Below, piece by piece: positions 1-11,800 of a stretch of DNA of 64,000 nt. Where the stretch lies: contig OZ020268.1 of assembly GCA_963971225.1 (NCBI GenBank), forward strand, positions 60,201,900 to 60,265,899. Direction: 5' to 3'. The stretch's first letter is position 1; each line of letters opens with the position of its first letter. Source of the stretch: Melieria omissa (taxonomy: Eukaryota; Arthropoda; Insecta; Diptera; Ulidiidae). The notes under the pieces were generated by a model. That model was not told the origin of the DNA and made no database searches. It was given only the letters and a program-made list of their open reading frames with translations. Position numbers and translations under genes: made by a program.

Positions 1-1433
1 TTTGGCCTAGATTTTGAGCTTGGTTTTAAGCACGAAATAGCAGAAGAAACATCGCCTTCGCTGATGTCAAAAGTACTAATACTTTGTAGTTTAGGTGCTT
101 GAAAGCTAAGATTAGGTGAATCCTGATAATTTTCATAGACTTGTTGAAAACATTTTGCAAATAGATTACAAGTTTGCAATGTGCTATTAGAAGTCTCAGT
201 GCCATACTCCATGCTAGACGGGAGACCGTTTGTTTTGCGCTTAGAATTTATATAATGCCAAAATCCGGAGGGGTTTGATTTCAAGTCCGATTCAATTTTA
301 AAAGTGTACTGCTTATATAAAAAGTTATGTAGGGAATTAAAATTCTTGCGTAGGCGCTCGAAAGCGAGACGATCATCGGTGCGTTGTGATTTTTAAAATT
401 TTTTAAGTGCTTTATTTTTCAAATTTTTTGCGTTAGACAACTTCGAATTGAACCAAGGTGGTTTATTTTTTGAAAAAGGAAGTTCTAATGGAACGAATTT
501 TGAAATGATGGGAGATAGTGTGGCACATATATTTCTGTATATAGTATCTGGATTAGATATCGTTTTCAAGTTGTTCCAATCAAAAGAATCTAGGGAAGCA
601 TTGATTTCGCAAAAGTTGGCCTTCTTAAAATTCAAAGTTTTGCTTGGAGAGTAATCTATTCTTTGGTAAGTATAAAATTCAAATTTTATAACAAGAGCCT
701 TATGATGTAACGTATTAATAGAAACTGGAGATAGATTCAGGTCACAAGAAGCTTTGAGATCATTACTAACAAATATCAAATCCAAAATTCTACTGACATC
801 ATTTTTATAGTTGTTCAGTTGCGTGAAGTTATTGGATATAAAAAAGCTTGTTACAAGATTCTCAATATCCGACTTAACGTTAAAAGGAAATAGCCATTTA
901 CCATCTAAGGTCCAAATTAAATTACCCAGATTAAAATCGCCCATTACAATCAATTGATGATTATTATTAAGGTTATCCGATATAAACGTAATATTGTTAA
1001 TATATTTATCATAAAGATCAAAGCTAGCATTTGGAGGAATGTATAAGTTAATTATGAACACAGACTTGTTATGAGCAAAATAAATTTTTACGCATAGCAT
1101 TTCGATGATTTTATCCATCATTGGCAAAGTTACAATTTTGCTATGAAGGTCAGCCCTCACTGCTAAGAGCACGCCACCACCACGATCTCTACCAGTAGCG
1201 ACTGGACACCTATCCTGACGATATACTCTGTAAAAGTTATCGAAAAATTCAGCGCTGGAAATGCCACTATTGAGCCATGTTTCTGTAATAGCAACAATAT
1301 CGTATTCATGTAATGACATTGCTAACAAAAAGTCAGCTGATTTGGTTCGGATGCCGCTAGCATTTTGGTAGTAAATGGAATAAGCTTCCTTAGCTGACTG
1401 TTCAACCGGCGATCTGGAGATATTTTGTGTCAT
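1..1433 (-). pseudogene. LINE ORF2 N-terminus: endonuclease and start of RT region, frameshifted
   Basis: The ATG at 1433 overlaps the ORF1 stop as ATGA, a termination-reinitiation arrangement common in LINEs. Endonuclease motifs appear in the expected order: YYQNASGIRTK, DIVAITETWLN, RGGGVLLAV, VMGDFN, SRILDLIFVS and a C-terminal HHKALVIKF. The open frame stops at 393 after a lysine-rich linker. Translating the next frame from about 395 to base 1 gives FWHYINSKRKTNGLPSS and FAKCFQQVYENY, the usual linker between endonuclease and reverse transcriptase. The gene therefore continues past 393 after a one-base frameshift in an A/T run, and it is cut only by the window edge. Confidence 0.85.
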
Positions 1434-2793
1434 TCTAATGGCTCTTGAGATGTTGTTCGTTGAAAAAAACGAAAGGGGCGTACTTTAACATCGGCTGGCC
1501 ACAACTCCGGCCTTAGGAGACTATTATACAAGGAGGGAGAGACGCCTAGTTTGAAATTTACTCTTTTAAGCAAATCTATAGGTGTATCTTTTTTAATCAG
1601 CTTGTAGCACGATATCAGTTGAGCCTCAATGTTAGTGTGCTTAGCCACGTAGCTAATGATATTCTCAGCGGTAACAGATGGTTTGAAAGACGATAAGTGT
1701 ACCCATTTCAATCGAACCGCGACATCAAGTTCTCCATTTGAGTTCGACCCAACAACAATAGCACGTGTTCGATTGACTTTCTTCATATTAGCAGCAGCGA
1801 CAGCAGCAGCATTAGCGACGTTTGAGCTTGAGTTGTCACCAGCAATAGGTGCTCGAGAAGGAAGAGCGTTTATCGGCGAAAGACCAACAATTTCTGAGAA
1901 TGTCGGTTTGGCAACAGTTTGGTAACAGTAACAGACAAGCCATCAGTAACAGCATCAGCAGGTGGAACAGCAGCTACCGCAGCAGTAGATGCAACAGCAG
2001 CTTCAACAACAGCGGAATTGCTACCAGAAGTAATAGCAGGCGAGATAGAAGCGATGGCTGCAACAGCATGATCAGTATCCGTAGGGCGCAAGTCAGACTT
2101 AGCAGATGGCACAGGTGCAGACATTTGGTTGTTATGCATGGATTTAATTTGCTTTTCTTCCGTTGCTTTAGTATTCTTGCGCAGCGAGTTCGAAACAGCA
2201 TCCCGTAGTTCTTTGACCTCAGCTGTCAGGGACGCGATAGCAGCATCAGTACTGGATAATTTGCACTGTAGTGAGTGTAGCTCAGTTTGCAAGAGTTCAG
2301 ATTGTTTAATTAAGTGCTTTTTATCGTCTAGCAAAGAGCTAATTAAAGCAGTCGCACGAGTGTTTTCAGAACGAAGAGCGACAACTTCGTTATAGACAGT
2401 AAGCAATGTTATTTGTTGCTTGTTTTCACTTTCTTTTGTTCTTTCATTTTGTTGCTGGGGAAGAACAGTTTTAGACTGATTTTGTTGCTGTTTGTTTAAA
2501 GGCAAACTCGGTTTAGCGCACTTCACTTGTTGAGAAGGTTGAGCAATTGGTGAGTCTGAGTTAATATTACTCCGAGCAATATCTACTGGAATAACGGATG
2601 AAGGAGGTGAGCGAATAGAGTTACGGCGAGCTGCCGCGCACTTCTTGCAGTGGAATTGTTTGTTTGTTTTGAGTAAAAACTCATGATCAGCTGGTAAGAG
2701 ACCAACACATTCTAGTTGGAACAGCTCATTACACTTAGCACACTGGATCTTAGGTTGAGCACGATCAACTCTTTGCCCGCACGCACAAGGCAT
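1430..2793 (-). pseudogene. LINE ORF1, PHD-finger nucleic-acid-binding protein, frameshifted
   Basis: The protein begins with a cysteine/histidine finger within about 55 residues: a CxC pair, then CAKC, then a later HCKKC, spaced like a PHD domain. A glutamine-rich stretch and a probable coiled coil (around residues 115-200) follow. The frame opened at 2793 stops at 1870. The downstream part resumes in another frame that can be followed back to about 1925 and includes an alanine-rich linker. It ends with a conserved-looking C-terminal region (HLSSFKPS, then LRPELWPADVKVRPF) typical of insect CR1/Jockey ORF1 proteins. A single indel near 1925 would explain the break. In this family ORF1 binds the RNA in the retrotransposition particle. 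Confidence 0.75.
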
Positions 2794-2844
2794 CGTAGTG
2801 ATATTAGATGATATCAGATGTATAGATATAGCTATATATTAAAG

Positions 2845-2909
2845 GAGTCACTGTCTCGATACGAAGGTGAATACCATTCCGAACTAATATAAGAGTCACT
2901 GTCTCGATA
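2845..2909. repeat. Two direct 17-bp repeats in the LINE leader
   Basis: GAGTCACTGTCTCGATA occurs at 2845-2861 and again at 2893-2909, 48 bp apart, just upstream of the LINE ORF1 start. Repeated leader units are known in LINE 5' regions and can carry internal promoter elements. That role is only inferred here. Confidence 0.7.
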
Positions 2910-3270
2910 TAAAGATCTAAAGCCTTTTCAAATCACTTTCCACAGAGAGCACGAAAAAACACGTCCGCTTCACTTCGCTTCCACTCACGATTTACTTTAT
3001 ATATTCAAACAGGGCGATCAAAACTTCTTCGTCCAGTTTATAACTTTTTTTATATAGTATGTATCTGAATCCGTACGTGTGTGTGAAACTATATATGTAA
3101 TATACTTAGTAGGAACATAAATACTGTTACACACGTTTTATGCTACAAAATTAAAAGTAATGAATGCTTTTGGGTTATTTTTTTTTTACATATTTATTGA
3201 TATTGTAACGAAGACAGTGTGTCGCTGTGCAAAGCAACCCTGCCGCTTCACGCCGTGCTATAATTCAATG

Positions 3271-3384
3271 TGGCAACGACGGCCGCGATAGTAACTTTTA
3301 GTCCATTCTGGCAACGACGGCCGCGATAATAACTTTTAGTCCAACCTGGCAACGACGGTTGCGATCATCATGGAAACCTTTAGT
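3271..3384. repeat. Three 38-bp tandem repeats in the solo LTR
   Basis: Units start at 3271, 3309 and 3347 with TGGCAACGACGG. The third unit is more diverged. They lie about 50-160 bp upstream of the TATA box, so they are placed like U3 enhancer repeats. That function is inferred. Confidence 0.8.
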
Positions 3385-3429
3385 CCACTCTAGAATGCGC
3401 GAGAACGATCCGCGCGATGGCCGGACAGG

Positions 3430-3466
3430 TATAAAAGGCAGCCGGGTGCGGCGCAGCGAGTCAGTC
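3430..3466 (+). promoter_or_regulatory. LTR core promoter: TATA box and initiator
   Basis: TATAAAAG at 3430-3437 is followed 31 bp downstream by TCAGTC at 3461-3466, which matches the insect initiator TCAGT. The spacing is right for a functional RNA polymerase II core promoter. Confidence 0.65.
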
Positions 3467-3690
3467 TGGTTTTGACAAGTGAAGTTGCCACACGGAGTAA
3501 TCAAGCAAATACTTAAGTGTACGAACAGTAAAGTGTAAACTGTGAATAATAAAGTGACTGTTGGTTTTTAATTGGCTGCGTTCGAATAAACAAAGTGGTT
3601 TCATTTTCAAATTGCACAATCCAGTGATACGTACTAGCCCACTAGAACTAGCATTCGTAACAATATATATTGTATACAAAACGCAAACAT

Positions 3691-4902
3691 TCATTCGAAA
3701 TGTCCGCCTTTGGCCGACTTAAGTCGGACTGGCCAATCATCAATAGTCGCACGCACCTCGTTTATCGAAAAAATGGCCACAGCACGAATCAAAGCTGTCT
3801 TAACCCTTTCGAGACTACTGGGATAATACGTCCCAGCAAGTTTTTATTGCCCCTCAAAACAATTATTCAAATCTTACGACCCATGCAAAATATTTGTTCG
3901 ATTTCGGTGTTCCCATAAAAGGATGATTTCAAAATTTGTGAGCATCCAATACATTTTCTAACCCCAACATTCATAGCATGAGAATATGTCTACTGAGAGT
4001 TTTTAGATTTCAAAATTAAACTCCGTCCCGAAAGGGTAAGAGAATCAATGTTGGGGTATCTTTTGTGGCAAACCATGTCCTCTAAAACTGTCCACAATTT
4101 GTAATCGAGCGGGTTCAAATCAGGACTGCAGGTCAGGTCAGGTTTGAGTCGTTTTAGCTTTATGGGCCGGCGTAGAATCTTGCTGGAAAGTCACGACTGG
4201 TTTTGGAACAAGGAATGGTTAAGTGGTTTTACAACAGCTTTCAAAACGGTTTCTTGGTAAACTGTGGCCGATGTTTTAACCCCTTGTTTACAGAAATGCA
4301 AGTCAGTGACCCCATCGTAAGAGACACCTCACCAAACCACGACTGATGCTGGGTGATGACATTTTCTGACCCGTGGAATCAGTTCAGATGCTTCCTTAGA
4401 TGACCGTGCTTATCATTTTGCTTGTTAAATTTTTCGGTAAAAATGTTTCCATCGGTAAACAAGACTTTTCTGTGCAAGTTCTCAGCATGCTTCACCAAAA
4501 GACGATAGCATTTTTTCATTCTTTTTTTTTCAAAGCTGCAGTCAACAAATGTCCGGTACGGTGTTTTAAAGCCCCAAGTCCCAAGTCTTTTTTAATAAAT
4601 CGACTCATGGACTTTTGCGAGATATTCATCTCCCAGGCCATGATTTTCTGTTTTCGCAGCGGATTTCGCTGAATTCTTGATTTGACAGCTTTAACGACTT
4701 GTGGTGTTCGAACTGTGCGCGGACGGCCCGACCGGTGGCGGTCTTTAACATCTCTAGTCTCCTCAAACAGTTTTATGCACCGTTAGACGAACATGCGACT
4801 CATCCCGAGCGGGCGGAGCGTTTTGAAAATATCACCTTTTTTCATTTCACACTTAAATATCGCTATAACAGCGATACGGTTCTCGTTATCTGACCACTCC
4901 AT
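3691..4902 (-). pseudogene. mariner-like transposase relic split by a MITE
   Basis: The frame from the ATG at 4902 reads MEWSDNENRIAVIAIFK, then a helix-turn-helix region with DRHRSGRPRTVRTPQVV. Later come QDSTPAHKAKT and SPDLNPLDYKLW, which are catalytic-region motifs. After the MITE at 3804-4036 the same protein resumes (RATIDDWPVRLKS, then GGHFE) and stops at 3691. Several stops and frame changes make it non-functional. From memory of the family it resembles the maT-like (DD37D) lineage of Tc1/mariner. That assignment is tentative because the catalytic segment is damaged. Confidence 0.85.
3804..4036. mobile_element. TTAA-targeted MITE (piggyBac-like) inside the mariner transposase
   Basis: The ends are CCCTTTCGAGAC and GTCCCGAAAGGG. 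TTAA precedes the left end (3800-3803) and a decayed TAA follows the right end. Removing the insert restores the mariner reading frame across a CTTAAG. A subterminal palindrome, CTGGGATAATACGTCCCAG, lies at 3819-3837. There is no coding capacity. Confidence 0.8.
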
Positions 4903-5054
4903 GGTGAAAGCTAGAACAATTTAGAATTCCCGGTGCAGACTAACGCTTTACAGGTTATGTTTCATAAACCATGTGGAAATAACAGGTATGTTCAATTCAA
5001 CTATTACAATGGGTGTGTTCAATGTTGTAACAATATTTATGTCCCTACTAAGTA

Positions 5055-8000
5055 CTCTTAAAAAAAAAACTAGAAAAAGGGTTAAATACCACCCCTTTCT
5101 TTTATATATATTTTTTCAGAATTGTTGTGACAGCAATTATTTAAAGTCGTACATGAGTATTTGTTCCAAATCCCGATATGATTTGTATTTGCATATTTAT
5201 GCTAAATATATATGTGCGAACCGGTAAGGAGTTGAGATGTGAAGTAATCTCCTTCCGAACACAGTTTTATGCAATTTTATTGATTGCAATCTATTCAGAG
5301 GCCGTTGTTGTTGCATTTTAGTTATTGCCTTTCCTTCGACCAAGCTCAGCAAACATGTTTTCCGTCATTCTACGCCGTCTCGAAAAGATGTGTGCACACC
5401 GAGAAATCAGACACGCGAACGCATTGACAGTGGCTCATACGCGCATACACCAATGCATATGTATGTATCGGTGCGAGTCCCTAAGCACGTATGGTTTGGA
5501 TGGGGAGTGCGTGCTCTTCGTTGGGGGGGTATATAGACTGTACGTGAACTGTCCTTGTCGCCCTCAGCGTCCCCTTCGTGCTAGTCGACGTCGGCGTTGT
5601 GGTTGTTGGTGCATTTGCCATGAGTATCGGCGTGGCCATTATAGTTGCTATTGTTAACGGTGTCGGCTTTCGTCACCCAGGCGCCCATTTTAACCGTGGC
5701 ATAAGATATTCGCGAGGTACTCGATATTTCATCGTCATGGTCACAATGTGGGGCCGCCACGCAAACACACATAGGCGCCGTATCAGCGTCATGTGTGCTC
5801 TGAGAGCACAGTCTCGGGTGCGAGTGTTCGTATGTGTCTGTTTTGAGATGCAGAACGGGACAGATGAGCTGCGGCCTGTGCGGGCAAATGTGCGAAAAAG
5901 AGAACGCACGTATACGCCGCTATATACATATGTGATAGCTGCGCTGCGACGTATTCGCGTTTTCTTTCTAATGCTAAAAATTTATAAATGGATATTGCGA
6001 TGGGGTTTTGTGCAAATTCGAATTCTCTCAAGATTGGGCAATGTGGAAATTGCGAACTGTCTATACGTGAACGTAAGCGGTGTCGCTGGCGGCAAAGGGC
6101 CGCTTTAAGGCCCTTCAGCGAACCCAAGCTATCGAATAATAATTTGTATGCTTACACAGCACAATGTGCTTAAATAACAGCGTAAATATCGAGATTACTT
6201 GCTCTCAAATACACTTTTTAGAAAGATTTAGGCGACCATCCCAGATGCTTGCGCATCAAATATAATGCTGCTACATTCGATATATCAATCAAATTTTTAG
6301 AGTGCAATTGCAATCCCGTTCACTGTTGCCACGGCCTTATGGGCTCTGTACGCAAATCCACACACCGGCACTTGGTGCACCTGTGTGTGTGGAGCGTGCC
6401 CACACTGAGAGTACCCATAACTCGCCAGTGCTCGTTCACCCGTCCGACACATTCCCTTCGTTACGACTCCGCCGACCTGTGTCGATGTTGATGTCGATGT
6501 CGGTGGCGATGCTGATGCCGATGCCGATGCGGATATTAACGTTAACGTCAACGCGAGCATCAGCGCGGGTGGCCATGCCAAAGTCGAGTCGTAGCCAGGG
6601 TTGGCATTTGTGTTGCTGCGACGGTGGGGTTGGACCATAGTTCTGTGCGTTCAATATCCTTCGATAAGCAATACATTTTCCTGCTCGGCGTTATTTTATT
6701 GTGAGAATCTCACACATGGGCATGCAAGTATACATAAGCACTATGTACCTATACATGCCCGTATACTATATGTATACCTGCAGTTACCTACTCCCACTGA
6801 CGTTGCAAACATAGCATATTTGCTTTCGCATGGACAAGTGTGGCATCCACCGCTGCCCACGAGTGTACGAGCTCGCCACGCAACGACAATTGCGACGGTG
6901 GCGCGCATGGTGTAGCGGTGGCGGTGCGGTGACAGCGATGGCGATGCTAAATATTGACTGCAGAAAAGGGTGCGCTGGCATACCACCGCTGCCACTACTG
7001 CTGCCACAGTTGTTTCTGTCGCTGGCGCTGCGCACCTTGCCTATGTCACGTTGCTGTTTTCCATGACAGAGGGTGGAATCGAAAAAGTAATTGTTTGCGT
7101 TTTCCATTGCTTCGTTAGAACTTAGATAAATTGATGCTTTAATGGCGGCCAGAGCGTTACACAATGGTCGGTATACACACATGAATGTTACGCGCCGCGC
7201 ACACGAATGCCAGGGCGAGTATGTACTCATGTCCACATGGGCGGCAGCGCCAGTGTAACGGGTGTGAGCAACGTACCCACAAGAATGGGGAGGACACATG
7301 TGTGGATACATAAAGATATTCTCGCATGCCACGAGTATAGGACCGTTTATTCAACTCGTACGTGTGCGCATTCACTCTCTCAACTGCCTGAGCGCGTATG
7401 GGAGTTCCTCACCTCCTATGTAAACCTTGCTGTACATAGGGTTGCCATCCGTCCATCGAGGCATTGGAGAACGATTTTGGTCTATGTCCAGGGACGTTTT
7501 CATGTACGGGAAAGACAACCTGTATGCACATACTTATTGCCAACTGTGTTTCGTTTGATGTGTTAAAAAAAGTACGTCAATGATTAATTCACAGAAAGCA
7601 TACTACAAAATTCCTCTTTTGGAAAACTAGCTCTAACACAATGTCGAACCGCGTTGGGCTTCTCGTGTTGAATATGTTTGACCGTAAGTTTAATATAGTT
7701 TCTAGAAGTATGTAGTCTATTTGAGGCATTTAGTAGACATCATAGCTAGGAATAAGTAATCTGATTATGAAAGTTAGCTGAGCTAGATCATTATTTTTAC
7801 GAATCCTTTGGGCCCTCAGTCGCAACACATAGGTCCTAGTCGAGTTCATGCGTAGCCTACTTTATCCGAAAGATGGTAGTACTTTCGTTACATCAGGGCC
7901 AGACCCATACGAACTAGTGTAATCTTATATGAAAAAGAAAACGTAGTAACGCTTTTTAAAAATCAAAACACTTCTAATCGATTTTATCTGCTAGTGAAAG

Positions 8001-8107
8001 TTAAGGAAAAAAAATACATGAAATATATTAGTTTGCAACTGAAAACATTAAAAATTCAGAAATCAATTTATTTCAATCAGTTTTTGTCGGTTTCGTGCAG
8101 GCCAGTG
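5055..8107. other. No gene recognised; simple repeats only
   Basis: This stretch is locally GC-richer around 5.3-7.5 kb and holds many short overlapping ORFs on both strands, none with a recognisable domain. ACATATGTATG-like simple repeats are scattered. It looks like intergenic or intronic fly DNA. Confidence 0.5.
6480..6534. repeat. Imperfect hexanucleotide repeat (GATGYC)n
   Basis: About nine GATGTC/GATGCC/GATGTT units run in a row. In one reverse frame they produce a Ser-Ala/Ser-Thr repeat, which explains several spurious ORFs here. Confidence 0.8.
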
Positions 8108-8883
8108 CACAGTGATTCGACTCCATACAACCGCGGGACAAAATTAGAAGGAGTGGTCCGTTCCTCATAAAATTTGGCATACAATGCCAGAGTCTTAAAT
8201 GTTCAAATTTCGTCACTTTTGGAGAGCTATAGCACCAAGTGTGTTGGCTAGATTTTTCAGATTTTACATTTAATCGGTAACATCAACATTGATTATTGTA
8301 AAGAGTAACAGAAATTGTCTCAGGACCCTTTAGTTTTGCAATAAAAACGATAATAATAGACGTATGTTTTGCTTTTTTGCAGTTTTCTCAATTTTTCATG
8401 CTGATTGCATACTTTTAGGCATGAAAAAAAGAAATTTTGTCGAAAAATAGGTGTTTAGCCCACTTTTCAAATTGAATTCTTTTCTGAGATCGGAAGATAT
8501 CGGAGGATATAATTACACTATCTGAAAAAGAAAGCATGCTTCTTAAAATAAAAAAAATTCAGGAACATACTTTCACATACTTTTTAGATATTTCCCTCTA
8601 AGTTTTGCCAATTTTCAGATTTTTAATTCGGAAAAATATTTTGATTTAAAAGTGATGTGATAGCATATAGACTCAATAGACTAAAAAACAGAAAAGATGT
8701 GTTTACATTTTTTTGTGAAAAAAGTTTCAACTTTGAGCCGCTTTTGCACACACACTAATTAATTTTTTGCACAGATTTTTTGGGGTTTTCTTAGTTGGAG
8801 TTTTACCTTTCAAATGACATGAAAATCATTAAATTCTGAGACTATACATTTTTTGAATTTTGTCTATGGAACGAATCACTGTG
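8108..8883. mobile_element. Non-autonomous DNA transposon, about 776 bp
   Basis: The left end, CACAGTGATTCGACTCCATA, is mirrored by TATGGAACGAATCACTGTG at the right end. The inside is AT-rich with T-runs and no coding frame. No exact target duplication is visible: GCCAGTGC and GCCGTGTC flank it, similar only with gaps. P-like or hAT-like ancestry is possible; I cannot decide between them. Confidence 0.65.
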
Positions 8884-11800
8884 CCGTGTCTGAATTTTAA
8901 AATCTGATATTTTATGCCTTTGAGCTGTTTCGAGCTTCGTTGAACTCGAGTTGTCGAGTACAAATACATCTCACCTCCATGCGTTTCATCTGCTCGATGT
9001 TTTTTGTAGTCGACTTGAAGCAATCGAACTAATCGGTTGCACAATAGCATCTTCCTTTTCGATCTTCGTGGGGAGCCAAAAGCAAACAAACAAGGCACAT
9101 AAATCACTTCCACATTGCAAGGGTTGCAGCAGGCACACGGCATGACAATTTCGGAATATTTTTGCAAAGTCCTCCGCAGCGCAAAAACAATGAGACTCGG
9201 TGGATTTACTTATTACACGTTGCGATTTTGTGTTCGCAATTAGGTTGAAAAGCTGCCCAGAAAGTAGTGTCGAGACTGATGGAAGAACCGTTATGCCTTG
9301 TCAAATATTCAACGCAAGTTTTATTTAGTTTACATATCGAAAATGGGGAAAACAAAAGCAGATCCAGAAATCACTTTGACAGTTTTCATTAAGACCGCCC
9401 GCGGTTGAGGCTTCCGGTCGGGGATTGTTTTTATTTGAAATAAATTAATGAAATCAGATGAATTAAGCAACACGAACGCGAGCTAATAATCAAAAAAACT
9501 GCACCAAAACCGTGTCAGTTATACCAACGCGCAATGAGCACAAGCCTCGCAAACAACTTCACTACACAACTCGCTTGCAACTCATTGACCAAGGCCGTTA
9601 GTGCGCTGGTCCCATCATCATAAATCAATTCGGTAATCAAAGTTTCGCGTGCCGCGCATACTTCGTAGTTCCCACTTCATGTTCCTATCTGCCGTGAATT
9701 TCTGAAAAATTTGTTATTAATTGGCCAATATTGCTGACGGCCGCTGACCACAGCTAAACCCCCTGGGTGTGTGTTCAATGGCACGTTAAATGAACGGACC
9801 ATTTGCTGAAGAAGCCGCTTGAAGACGAAACGTGTTTTCCTTGCGTTGCCGAAGGAAGCACGCACTCAGCGGCAGCGCGTGCGCGCGGTCTGACCACTGG
9901 TCAGAGGTCAGTCAGCTAGGTGCAGGCGCTGTCAAGCTGCCGGGCGAGCGGGTGAACGGACGCCATTTTCATGCAACTCCTCAAAAGGTCAGCCATCATC
10001 ATTATCACGCTGATGCGAGCGTAGAGAACTTGCCAGCGTCAGTGCGACGGCGCCAGCGCCAGAAAGCGCGGAGGGTCAATTGAGCAATTGCAGCTGACAA
10101 GCAGGCATTGACGTAGTGACCCTGCCCGCCGTCCAGCTGGGCAGCGAAGCAATTGTGTTATTGCCGTGCAAAGGCTGTGTAGAGCAGACAGCACGCTAAG
10201 GGTTGACGGGCTTATGGTCAGTCACGCTCGTATGCAAATTGGAGGGAGCTGCAAAAATGTTTTCCAAGAGACACCGTGCACCGGGGTGAGTGCGCACATG
10301 ACCATTGGTCAATATGATTAGATGTGTGTTGTAGCGTATGTAGGCCACAGGGCATAGGCACAAAGCCGCATTAGTGTGGAGCGTGCTACGGAGGATGGGA
10401 GTGATTGCTCTGATGAAAAATATTGAATTTTTACATTAAACAGGACATAAATCACAGAATTAATGTGTCATCATTGTGCAGGGCAGGGGCAGGCTCAACG
10501 AATTTGTATGTACACATATAGGGCAAGACAGGACCGACGGCTCGTATGGAATGGGATGGGCACGTGTGGTCACAACATGGTTTGTTAATGTGAAATATTT
10601 GAATTCGTACTTATGTGTTAAATGTGGATTTGGGTTGTTTTTAAGCAACACTAAATGAACGAATCAGTTGGATCACTTTAATTTTCTTCCAGAACAACTA
10701 TATTTACAATTTTGGGATTTCGTAAGCCGGGTTTCTCTAGTTATGATCCAGCCGTGAAGAGTGGAAGTGATTGCTTGATTATCAGACGACTGCACTGCAA
10801 CGGTGTACTACCTGGTAGCAGTCTACGTAGCATAGATATACACAAATGATACTGAAAGGTACAAAGTTCAGTGCCAAGAAAACTCTGAAGCACATCTTTT
10901 GGTTCTGCCACGCCATCTTAAGCTAACGCCTACTTCACTGGGCTGGAGGAGTCTTCATAGTTTTAGGAATCAAATTCCTGGTAAATTTCTTCATATTTTG
11001 TCCGAGTATTACTACAATGAGTCATAAATGGAACACCGTATGGTGTTGGCAGGCTGGGCTTAACCGAGTCTATGCGTAGCCTCTCTGATCTGACGGTCAT
11101 GCTTTGCCCAACTTATCAGAGGATGGGCCAATTAAATAATATTTTAGTAACTTTCAACCCACCCAGTAAAAGTTTTTAACTAACAGTGTCATTGCATTCG
11201 AAATGGACTAACAAAGTAAAAAGGATTGATTGAAGTTCAACTCTTTCAACACCTACAGTGAAGCTACCGCTATGTCTCACTGGTCGCATCTAAAACTAAA
11301 AAGTATGCTTGCATGTGTACGCTTATTTGAAAATGGCTTACCAATTTGGAACAAAGAGAAAAGCATGATTAAAAATTCACTGCAGTCGTGCATGTAGACT
11401 TGTTATCCTTGTGGGGGATATGTGTGTAAATACGCATTCGCCATGGTACCCAAGTACCACATGTGTATGTATGATACATGGTGCAATACACGGCGACGGA
11501 ATAATGTATGTGGGTTTGTGCGCGTGTATTAGCACAAAGTAAATTCAAACGACATGCTCAACTGTCGTAAGCAGACCACAAGCTGTCACAAGTTCTTCGG
11601 GATATCTACTTTCGCTTGACAGCACATTGCCATCACTATTACATTTACACACACTCGAGCATGCTCGCGCCAGCATACACATTCATACCATCTCGCCTGC
11701 AACGCATACATATACTCGTGTATGTACGAACGTACCTACAATATACCAGATACGCATATAAGCCTTCCTCTCCCGTCCCGCTCCACTGCCCTGGACTACT

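Larger units (their letters stand above)
1..2910 (-). mobile_element. CR1-type LINE, 3' part beyond the window
   Basis: A non-LTR retrotransposon on the minus strand. ORF1 (1430-2793) is followed by ORF2 (1433 to the left edge), which carries an apurinic-type endonuclease and the linker that leads to the reverse transcriptase. An ORF1 with a PHD-like zinc finger together with this endonuclease fits the CR1 group, although Jockey relatives cannot be excluded. Both ORFs hold one frameshift, so the copy is probably dead. The reverse transcriptase and 3' tail lie outside the window. The true 5' end is not resolved; the boundary at 2910 only includes the untranslated leader repeats. Confidence 0.85.
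3204..3662 (+). mobile_element. Solo LTR, 459 bp, 4-bp target duplication
   Basis: The segment starts TGTAACGAA and ends TTCGTAACA, an inverted pair, and ATAT flanks both sides (3200-3203 and 3663-3666). It contains a TATA box, an initiator, AATAAA-like signals and tandem repeats, but no coding sequence. This is the footprint left when two LTRs of a retrotransposon recombine. A Ty3/gypsy source is likely from the 4-bp duplication. The orientation is taken from the TATA box. It sits inside the 3' untranslated part of the mariner relic. Confidence 0.85.
3105..5052 (-). mobile_element. mariner-like element with two nested insertions
   Basis: Terminal inverted repeats begin CTTAGTAGGAACATAAATA at 3105 and end with the complement of CTTAGTAGGGACATAAATA at 5052. 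TA dinucleotides flank both ends (3103-3104 and 5053-5054). After removing the nested LTR (3204-3662) and MITE (3804-4036), about 1.25 kb remains, the normal size for mariner. The broken transposase lies on the minus strand between the two repeats. Confidence 0.85.

Noticed and set aside
5325..7566. A cluster of overlapping ORFs on both strands in GC-richer DNA
   Set aside because: They overlap extensively in several frames and follow simple repeats such as (GATGYC)n; none shows a recognisable protein feature.
8101..8890. GCCAGTGC/GCCGTGTC as an 8-bp target duplication of the 8108-8883 element
   Set aside because: The two octamers agree only if gaps are allowed, which is not how target duplications decay at first; too weak to assign a superfamily.
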